NCBI RefSeq assembly: GCF_015689335.1
Contig: NZ_CP065053.1
Location: 5,332,001 to 5,396,000 of the forward strand
Direction of reading: 5' to 3'
DNA: 64,000 nucleotides
Origin: Massilia antarctica
GTDB lineage: Bacteria; Pseudomonadota; Gammaproteobacteria; Burkholderiales; Burkholderiaceae_D
The position numbers and the translations under genes are program-made. Positions 23,039 through 30,200 of this stretch are shown here, one piece after another. The notes under the pieces are model-generated. The model made no database searches, was not told the DNA's origin, and was given only the letters and a program-made list of their open reading frames with translations. Position 1 is the first letter of the stretch; each line of letters opens with the position of its first letter.

Positions 23039-23761
23039 ATGGCTGTTTTTTCAAAAATCCTCACCATGCTGCGCGGCGACGTGCATTCGATCGGCCAGAG
23101 CATCGTCGACAACAACGCCAACCGCATCTACGAACAGGAAATCGTCGAGGCCAAGGCCCATGTCGCCACCGCGCGCCAGGACCTGACCGCGGTCATGGCC
23201 AAGGAAATCCAGGCTGCGCGCGAGATCGAGCGCCTGCAACGCGAGATCGGGCGCTATGAAACGCTGGCCCTGGAAGCGCTGCGAAAGGACCAGGCGGCGC
23301 TGGCCGGGGAAGTGGCCGGCAAGGTGGCCGATATCGAAGCGGCGCTGGCGGCGCAAACGCGCGTGCGCGACGAACTGGCCGGCCACATCGCGCGCCTGAA
23401 AGACCTGATCCGCGGCGCCGAGATGGTGCTGCGCGACCACGAGCGCGAACTGGCGATGGCCAAGACCACCGAGAGCGTGTACCGGGCCACGGCCACCATT
23501 TCCAGCAGCATGGGCAGCAGCGGCTCGAAGCTGATGAGCGCGAAAGAGTCGCTCGAACGCATCAAGCAGCGCCATCAGGACACGGCCGACCGCATGCAGG
23601 CGGCCGATGCGCTCGATGGCGAATTCGGCGACAAGGCGCTCGAACGCAAGCTGGCCGCGGCCGGCATCGGCGCCGGGCCCGACCGCAAGGCCGACGTGCT
23701 GAGTCGTCTGCAACAGCGCGCGGCACTCGCGGCCGGCGCCAGCGGCGACAAGCCGGCGTAA
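23039..23761 (+). CDS. PspA/IM30 family protein (YjfJ-like)
   Basis: A 240-residue, almost fully helical protein. Residues 1-25 form the amphipathic helix typical of PspA/IM30 (MAVFSKILTMLRGDVHSIGQ). Long coiled coils follow (AREIERLQREIGRYETLALE, ARLKDLIRGAEMVLRDHERE). PspA proteins are ESCRT-III relatives that polymerise on the inner membrane to limit leakage. GGGAG overlapping the yjfI stop is its ribosome-binding site. Nearby flotillin and AAA ATPase genes point to one membrane-repair module. No PspF/PspBC genes are present, so regulation differs from classical Psp. Confidence 0.92.
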   Translation: MAVFSKILTMLRGDVHSIGQSIVDNNANRIYEQEIVEAKAHVATARQDLTAVMAKEIQAAREIERLQREIGRYETLALEALRKDQAALAGEVAGKVADIEAALAAQTRVRDELAGHIARLKDLIRGAEMVLRDHERELAMAKTTESVYRATATISSSMGSSGSKLMSAKESLERIKQRHQDTADRMQAADALDGEFGDKALERKLAAAGIGAGPDRKADVLSRLQQRAALAAGASGDKPA

Positions 23762-23770
23762 GGGGGCGCG

Positions 23771-24112
23771 ATGGTACGCAGTTCCCCGCGCTGGACAGGA
23801 TCGGACGCTGCCTTGCGCTCGCTCCAGGTCGCCTTTGACGTCGAAAAGCAGGTGATCGACGCGGTGCGCTATGCCGCGTTCAAAAACCAGCTGTCGCCCT
23901 CGGACCAGATCCGCCACATCCTCGGCTTGCCATGCACCAGCAAGCCGGTGCGCCCGCGCCTGACGGTCTCGCTCAGCGATGCCGACTACGCCATCCTGGC
24001 CGAGCGCTTCGGCGTGGCCGTGGACGACAAGCGCAAGATCAAGGAATCGCTGCACCTGGCCCTGATCGAGTTCGCCAGAGGGCAGCAAGCCGGCGGCGGC
24101 GATGCGCTCTAG
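23771..24112 (+). CDS. Conserved-context small protein, unknown function
   Basis: A 113-residue soluble protein with ATG at 23771 and AGGGGG just upstream, 9 bp after pspA. I do not recognise the family. Two similar segments are visible: VIDAVRYAAFKNQLSPSDQI followed by RHILGL, and RPRLTVSLSDADYAILAERF followed by VDDKRKIKESLHLALIEFA. The second has the look of a strand-helix-helix (ribbon-helix-helix-like) element, so DNA binding or dimerisation is possible. It is in the operon, so a role with PspA or in its regulation is the simplest inference. Confidence 0.65.
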   Translation: MVRSSPRWTGSDAALRSLQVAFDVEKQVIDAVRYAAFKNQLSPSDQIRHILGLPCTSKPVRPRLTVSLSDADYAILAERFGVAVDDKRKIKESLHLALIEFARGQQAGGGDAL

Positions 24113-24131
24113 CCATCCGCTTCAACACAGC

Positions 24132-24167
24132 AACGACAACAACGACAACAACGACAACAACGACAAC
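24132..24167 (+). repeat. Four tandem copies of a 9-bp unit
   Basis: AACGACAAC repeated four times in perfect register in the 75-bp gap before the YqiJ-like gene. The strand is G-poor and probably unstructured in mRNA; slippage could change the spacing. Confidence 0.85.
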
Positions 24168-24187
24168 AACAAGAAGGCGACCCTGGC

Positions 24188-24847
24188 ATGACGCTCTGGC
24201 AGCTATTAAGCAGTTTTCCGACCGCCATCCCCACGGTGCTGCTGGCCGTTCTGCTGGTGTACTGGGTGATGTCGATCATCGGCCTGGCCGGCATGGGCGA
24301 TTCGGTCGAGGTGCATACCGATGTCGCCCACGGCGCCCACGATCTGCACGATCTGCACGACTTGCCCGACTTTCACACCCTGGCCGGGTATCTGGTGGCG
24401 CTCGGCCTGGGCGGGGTGCCGCTGTCGGTGGTGGCCAGCGTGCTGGTGTTTTGCACCTGGCTCTCGACGGCCCTGCTGCACCAGTACCTGCTGGCCTGGC
24501 TGCCGACGGCGGCGCTGCGCACCCTGGCCGGCGTGGCCGTGCTGCTGTTTTCAAGCGGCTTGTCGATTCCCATCGCCGCGCGCGTGCTCAAGCCGCTGCG
24601 CGGCCTGTTCGTCAAGCACGCCGCGCGCACCAACGACAGCCTGGTCGGCCTGGATTGCCGCATCACCACCGGCAGTGTGGACCGGGGCTTCGGCCGCGCC
24701 GATGTCGACTCCCGCGGCGCCAGCATCAACATCCGGGTCTGGGCCGCCGTGCCGAATGCGCTGGCCCGGGGCGGGCGCGCCATCATCGTCGCCTACGACC
24801 CGGCCACCGGACACTACGAAGTACAAGCCGCACCCGACGTTTTTTAA
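24188..24847 (+). CDS. YqiJ-like membrane protein with OB-fold
   Basis: A 219-residue membrane protein with ATG at 24188 and an AAGAAGG site upstream. Hydrophobic segments at about 10-36, 65-95 and 103-125 are followed by a C-terminal beta domain (RTNDSLVGLDCRITTGSVDR, GGRAIIVAYDPATGHYEV) of the NfeD/OB-fold type. Between helices 1 and 2 is a striking His/Asp-rich loop (HTDVAHGAHDLHDLHDLPDF) that could bind metal or face the periplasm. In E. coli YqiJ is encoded next to the flotillin YqiK, as here. It probably anchors or assists the flotillin in membrane microdomains. Confidence 0.8.
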   Translation: MTLWQLLSSFPTAIPTVLLAVLLVYWVMSIIGLAGMGDSVEVHTDVAHGAHDLHDLHDLPDFHTLAGYLVALGLGGVPLSVVASVLVFCTWLSTALLHQYLLAWLPTAALRTLAGVAVLLFSSGLSIPIAARVLKPLRGLFVKHAARTNDSLVGLDCRITTGSVDRGFGRADVDSRGASINIRVWAAVPNALARGGRAIIVAYDPATGHYEVQAAPDVF

Positions 24848-24876
24848 CGACCAACCATTAGAACCTGAAAGAAATC

Positions 24877-26952
24877 ATGGACATTCTGTTGCTCTCGATC
24901 GGTATCCTTACCGTCATCGTTTTGGGCTGTTTTGCACTGTTCTCCAAGTTTTACCACAAGGTCGAACAGGGTCACGTCATGATCATCAACACCTTGCGCG
25001 CCGAGCCCGAGGTCACCTTCACGGGCGGCATGGTATATCCCGTCATCCATAAGATGGAGTTGATGGAAATCTCGCTGAAAACCATCGAAATCAAGCGCCT
25101 GGGCAAGGATGGCCTGATTTGCCGGGACAATATCCGCGCCGACATCGAAGTCACCTTTTTCCTGCGCGTCAACAAAACCACCGAGGACGTGCTGAAGGTG
25201 GCCCAGGCGGTCGGCTGCGCACGCGCGTCGAACCAGCAAACCCTGGAAAACCTGTTCGTTGCCAAGTTCGCCGAAGCCCTGAAGACGGTCGGCAAGTCGA
25301 TGGACTTCGTCGACCTGTACCAGGAGCGCGACCACTTCCGCGACAACATCATCCGCCAGATCGGCGACGATCTGTCCGGCTACGTGCTGGAAGACGCCGC
25401 CATCGACTACATCGAGCAAACCCACCTCGACGAGCTCGACCCCCATAACATCCTCGACGCCCAGGGCATCAAGAAGATTACCGAGCTGACAGCCATCGAA
25501 AACATCCGCACCAACGAACTCGTACGCGACCAGGAGATGCGCATCAAGAAGAAGGACGTGGAGACGCGCGAAGCGATCCTCGAACTGGAACGCCAGCAAT
25601 GCGACGCCGAATCGCGCCAGGGCCGCGAAGTGAACTCCGTGCGGGCGCGCGAACAGGCTGAAACGCGCAAGATCCAGTCCGAGGAATTCACCAAGTCCGA
25701 ACTGGCTCGCCTGCAATCCGAACAACTGGTGATGGTGCAGCAGGAAAACACCACGCGCGAGAAGGAAGTAGCCGAGAATAACCGCAAGCGCGCCGTGGCC
25801 ATCGAGGAAGAGCGCGTCATCCGCGCACGCCAGCTGGAAGTGGTCGACCGCGAAAAGGAAGTGGCGCTGCAAACCATCGAGAAGGAAAAAGCCATCGAAG
25901 TGCAGAAAAAGGCCATCGCCGACGTGGTGCGCGAGCGCATCGTGGTTGAACGCACGGTGGCCGAGCAGGAAGAAGCGATCAAGGATGTACGGGCGGTCGC
26001 CGACGCTGACCGCCGCAAGAAATCGGTCATCATTTCGGCCGAAGCGGCCGCCGAGGAAAAGCTGGTCATGACGGTCAAGGCCGCCGAAGCGGCGGAACGC
26101 TCGGCCAAGCACCGCGCCGTGCAAGACCTGACCGCCGCCGACGCCGCCCTGAAAGTGGCCGAACGCAACGCCGAAGCGCAAAAGCGCGAAGCCGAAGGCA
26201 AGGAAGCCGAACTGGCCGCGCCGGGCTTGGCCAGCGCCAGGGTGATGATCGCCTCGTCCGAAGCGATCCTCAAGCAGGGCACGGCCGAAGCGGAAAGCAC
26301 GCGTCTGCGCATGCACGCCGAAGCGGCTGGCCTTGAGCGGATGGGCCTGGCCCAAGCGGCCGTCAAGAGCGCTGATGCCGCCGCCACCGCCACCCATGGC
26401 GACGCCGAGGCGCAAGTGATACAGGCGCGCTTCGAAGCCGAATCGAAGGGCCTGGCGCTGAAATTCGAGGCCATGTCGGGCATGAGCGAGCAGACCCGGG
26501 CGCACGAAGAGTTCCGCATGCAGCTCGAAATCGCCAACCAGCAGATCAACAAGGGCATCGATGCGCAGACCCTGATCGCCAAGGACCAGGCCGAAGTGCT
26601 GGGCAAGGCCTTGCAGAACGCCAGGATCGATATCGTCGGCGGCGAAGGCGATTATTTCGACCGCTTCGTCAAGGCGCTCTCGATCGGCAAGGGCATCGAC
26701 GCCACCGTCGAGAAGAGCCGCACCCTGCAAGTGGGCTTGAAGGACCACCTCAGCGGCGAGCGCGACATGGTGGGCGATATGCGCGGCCTGATCGGCGCCC
26801 TGGGCAGCTCGTCGGGCGAACTGCAAAACCTGACTGTCTCGTCGATGCTGTCCAAGATCGGCCGCGACGGCACGGCGCTGCAGCAGCAAGCGCTGCAAAG
26901 CCTGCTGGCGACCTTCCAGCCGGCGCTCGATGCGCGCGCGCCAGTCAACTAG
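24877..26952 (+). CDS. Flotillin (YqiK-like SPFH protein)
   Basis: A 691-residue protein. One N-terminal membrane helix (residues 3-25, LLLSIGILTVIVLGCFALF) is followed by an SPFH domain (about 30-190: VEQGHVMIINTL, GLICRDNIRADIEVTFFLRV). From about residue 205 to 480 there is a very long coiled coil (ETREAILELERQQCDAESRQ, EKEKAIEVQKKAIADVVRER), then the Ala/Glu-rich flotillin tail. It should oligomerise at the inner membrane and organise lipid domains. Its stop (26950-26952) lies inside the left end of a possible small inverted-repeat element, which separates it from the next two operon genes. Confidence 0.93.
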   Translation: MDILLLSIGILTVIVLGCFALFSKFYHKVEQGHVMIINTLRAEPEVTFTGGMVYPVIHKMELMEISLKTIEIKRLGKDGLICRDNIRADIEVTFFLRVNKTTEDVLKVAQAVGCARASNQQTLENLFVAKFAEALKTVGKSMDFVDLYQERDHFRDNIIRQIGDDLSGYVLEDAAIDYIEQTHLDELDPHNILDAQGIKKITELTAIENIRTNELVRDQEMRIKKKDVETREAILELERQQCDAESRQGREVNSVRAREQAETRKIQSEEFTKSELARLQSEQLVMVQQENTTREKEVAENNRKRAVAIEEERVIRARQLEVVDREKEVALQTIEKEKAIEVQKKAIADVVRERIVVERTVAEQEEAIKDVRAVADADRRKKSVIISAEAAAEEKLVMTVKAAEAAERSAKHRAVQDLTAADAALKVAERNAEAQKREAEGKEAELAAPGLASARVMIASSEAILKQGTAEAESTRLRMHAEAAGLERMGLAQAAVKSADAAATATHGDAEAQVIQARFEAESKGLALKFEAMSGMSEQTRAHEEFRMQLEIANQQINKGIDAQTLIAKDQAEVLGKALQNARIDIVGGEGDYFDRFVKALSIGKGIDATVEKSRTLQVGLKDHLSGERDMVGDMRGLIGALGSSSGELQNLTVSSMLSKIGRDGTALQQQALQSLLATFQPALDARAPVN

Positions 26953-27074
26953 GGTCTGTTTGACTAATCGGCGCGAACAGATTTCCTTTCGATACCGTTA
27001 ATTCGTCGTTCCCGCCGGCGCGGGAACGACGGAACAATTGCGGTATTCGCCTCGATTCAACCAGACACACCCTA
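26950..27074. repeat. Possible MITE-like element with imperfect terminal repeats
   Basis: TAGGGTCTGTTTG (from 26950) is matched in inverse by CCAGACACACCCTA (27061-27074) with two mismatches. In between lies the 12-bp-stem hairpin CGTCGTTCCCGC/GCGGGAACGACG (27004-27031, loop CGGC), a sequence type common as intergenic repeats in Burkholderiales. It may attenuate read-through from flotillin. Confidence 0.45.
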
Positions 27075-27132
27075 AGCCAGGCCAGGCGGGGCGCGGCTCC
27101 GTCCACATCCACCAAATTCAGGAGTCATCGTG

Positions 27133-27246
27133 ATGTGTCCAGCATGCGGCTGCGGCCATTTTTCGCCCGTGAAGATCGAAGGCGGGCTGGCGGCCCGGCC
27201 GGACCATGCCGACATGATTGCATTGCTCAACACCAAAGCGGATTAA
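27133..27246 (+). CDS. 37-residue zinc-ribbon peptide
   Basis: ATG at 27133 (a GTG directly before it is in the same frame) with AGGAG 8 nt upstream; TAA at 27244-27246. The sequence begins MCPACGCGHFSPVKIEGG and ends with a short helix (MIALLNTKAD). Three Cys and one His in the first nine residues could bind one metal, perhaps as a dimer or with a partner. The gene ends 4 bp before the ATPase start, so translational coupling with the ATPase is likely and probably explains the weak ribosome-binding site there. I know no named family. Confidence 0.65.
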   Translation: MCPACGCGHFSPVKIEGGLAARPDHADMIALLNTKAD

Positions 27247-27250
27247 GTTC

Positions 27251-30200
27251 ATGAACGACGCACACGCAGCACCGGCGCCAGACGTATCAGGCGCCAGCGA
27301 CACCGGCACTTCCCAGGACAACGCGCTCGAATCGAGCAGTTTCGACTTGCTGCGCGCGCGCCTGGGCGAGCACGGCAAAGCCCTGCAAGCCAAGGCGGCG
27401 CTGCTCAACGCATCGCGCCTGGCCGAATTCGGGCGCCAAGACATGCTGCTCAAGACCCGCACCCGGGCCCGCACCGACAACAATTGCATCGCGCGCGACC
27501 TGGTCCTGGTGGGAGACGTATTGCTGTTCGGCTACAAAGTCTTCATGGGCTTGCGCCAGGAAACCCAGGTCGCCGACGTGTTCGCCCTGTACCGCCTGCG
27601 CGCCGAGGGCGACAACGCCGAGCTCGAACCGCTTGCGCTGGAGCAGACCTTCCTGGACGAGCCGCGTTTCCTGGCCGAGTTCCGCGAGCTGTACAGCTAT
27701 TACAAGAACGCCCAGCTGGTGCAGTTGCGTGTGCATCAGGGCAAGTTGCTGGCCGCCTTCAAGATCGGCGAGCGCATCAGCGACGTGCGGGTGTTCCGCT
27801 GGCAACTGGACGACCAGGGCGCGGCCACCTACATCGATAACCGGGGCGAGCGCGACATCGCGCTGCCGCCGGCCCACGATTTCGAATGGATCCAGACCAC
27901 GCGCGAGCAGCACGTGCTCGGCAAGCACCCACACATCAACATCCTCGACACCCTGTTCGTCGAGACGGTCGGCGGCGACATGACCGTCAAGATCGAAAAC
28001 AATACCGACACCGGGCTGGGCATCTACGCCGAAGCGGTCGAGGACCGCAACCAGTCGCTCAACGATGGCGACATCGCCTACGCCGCCCTGGGCGAGCTGA
28101 TCCTGTTGCGCATCAAGCCGTACCGTGAGTCGGTATTCCGCTTCCTGGTGTTCAACCGCCGCACGGCCCAGGTAAGGCGTGTCGACGCCATCGGCAACTC
28201 GTGCGTGCAGCTGCCGGAAGACCACGGCATCGTCTTCCCCGAAGGCTGCATCCTGCAAAACGGCGACACCAAGGTCTTCGCCGACATGCCGCAAGACCTG
28301 CGATTCGAGCGGCGCGTGCTCTCGCCCAACGGCGAAGACGTGCTGTACGTGTTTTACGGGGTGGAGCAGGGCGTGTACGTCCTGCTCACCTACAATATGA
28401 TCGGCAAGACCTTGGCCCAGCCGCTGGTGGCGCACGGCTATGCCCACTATGCGGACGGCAGCATGCTGCTGTTTTCCGCCGACAGCGAGGAAGCGACCCG
28501 CAACCACCCCATGCAGCTGTGGCAGACCGCGTTCGTGAGCGACGACCATGCCGCGCTGCAAGCGCCGCGCCAGAGCTACCTCGGCAAGATCGGCAACCGC
28601 GAGCTGGTGCGCGGCCTGTCGGAGCTGCTGTCCTTGGCCCGTGCCGTGCGCGAGCAGGCCGACGCCCCGCGCGACCAATTGCCCGGCCGCTTCGTGTTCG
28701 AAGCGCTGCTGCGCCAGTGCCGCCGCATCGCCGACGCCTTCCACTGGCTGGGCACGCCGGAGGCGAATGACGCCGGGCACGACCTGCACGCCATGATCAC
28801 GGTGGCCGAGGCCACGCTCGACGAATTCGACAAGGCCGCCGCCGTGCGCCGCGCCGCCGCCGCCACCCTGGCCCAGGCCGCGCAGGCGCAGCGCCAATTG
28901 CTCACCGATACCGCCAGCCGCCTGTGGCAGTCGCCGGCCGACTTCGCCGACGCCCTCGATGCGATCCGGCTGGCGCGCGGACGCCTGGCCAGCCTGAAGG
29001 AACAGCGCTACATGGATGTGGCCCAGCTCGATGCGCTGGACCAGCAACTGGCGGCCGAAGAGACCAGGGTGGCTGCCAATACCGTCACCTTCCTGGCGCG
29101 CGACGACGCCTTCGCCCGCTTCACCGAGGAATTGGCCAGGCAGCGCGCCCAGTTGCCGGAGATGCATACCACCGCCGAACTGGGCCCGCTGGGCGAGTCG
29201 CTCGACCGGGACGCCGCGCGCCTCGATGGCCTCACCGAGCTGCTGGGCACCCTGGCGGTGGGCGACGCCGCCCTGCGCACCCGGATACTGAACACCATGT
29301 CCGGCATCTACGCCGACGTCAACAAGCTGCGCGCCCAGGCGCGCCAGCGGCGCAAGCAACTCTCGCAGGGCGAATCGGCCGCCGAGTTCGCCGCCCAGTT
29401 CCAGCTGTTCGGGCAATCGGTCGACAGCGCGCTGGAGCAAAGCGACTCGCCCGAACGCTGCGACGAGCTGCTGACCCGCCTGCTGGCCCAGCTGGAAGAC
29501 CTGGAAGCCCGCTTTGCCGAGCAGGAAGACTACCTGGCGGAAATCGGCCACAAGCGCGAATCGGTGTACGAAGCGCTGGAAGGGCGCAAGCAGGCCTTGC
29601 TGGACCAGCGCGAACGGCGGGTCCAGGCCATCGTGGAAGCGGCGCGCCGCATCCTGGCCGGCGTGCCCAAGCGCCTGGCGCAATTGAACGATCCCGCCCA
29701 GCTGGAAGCCTATTTCGCTTCCGACGCCTTGCTAGGCAAGCTGCGCGCCAGCATCGCCGAGCTGCGCAAACTCGGCGGCGCGGTCGGCGCCGACGACCTG
29801 GCCGGGCAATTGAAGGCGCTGCGCGAGCAGGGCCAGCGTGCCCTGCGCGACCGCAACGAACTCGTCACAGGCAACACCATCCGGCTCGGCAAGCACGCCT
29901 TCACCGTCAACCAGCAGGCGCTCGACCTGGCCCTGGTCACGCATGAAGGGCAGCCAGCCTACCACCTGGCCGGGACCGACTATTTCGCGCCGCTGGCCGA
30001 TGCGCGCCTGGCTGCGCTGCAAGCGTACTGGGGCTTCGAGACCGTGTCCGAAAGCAGCCAGGTGTACCGGGCCGAATACCTGGCCTGGCAAGTGGTGCTG
30101 TCTGCGCAGCGGGGCGAGGCCGGCATGGAATGGAACGCCCTGGCGCAGGCCGCGCGCGACCCGGCCGAGCCGGCCCTGGAAGACGCCGTGCGCCGCTTTG

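Noticed and set aside
23932..24861. 309-codon plus frame crossing the tandem-repeat spacer
   Set aside because: A long Thr run made by the 9-bp repeat joins two shadow readings; the 113-residue and YqiJ-like frames are better supported.
24844..26898. Minus-strand 684-codon frame opposite flotillin
   Set aside because: Antisense of the Ala/Glu-rich coiled coil; no domain of its own.
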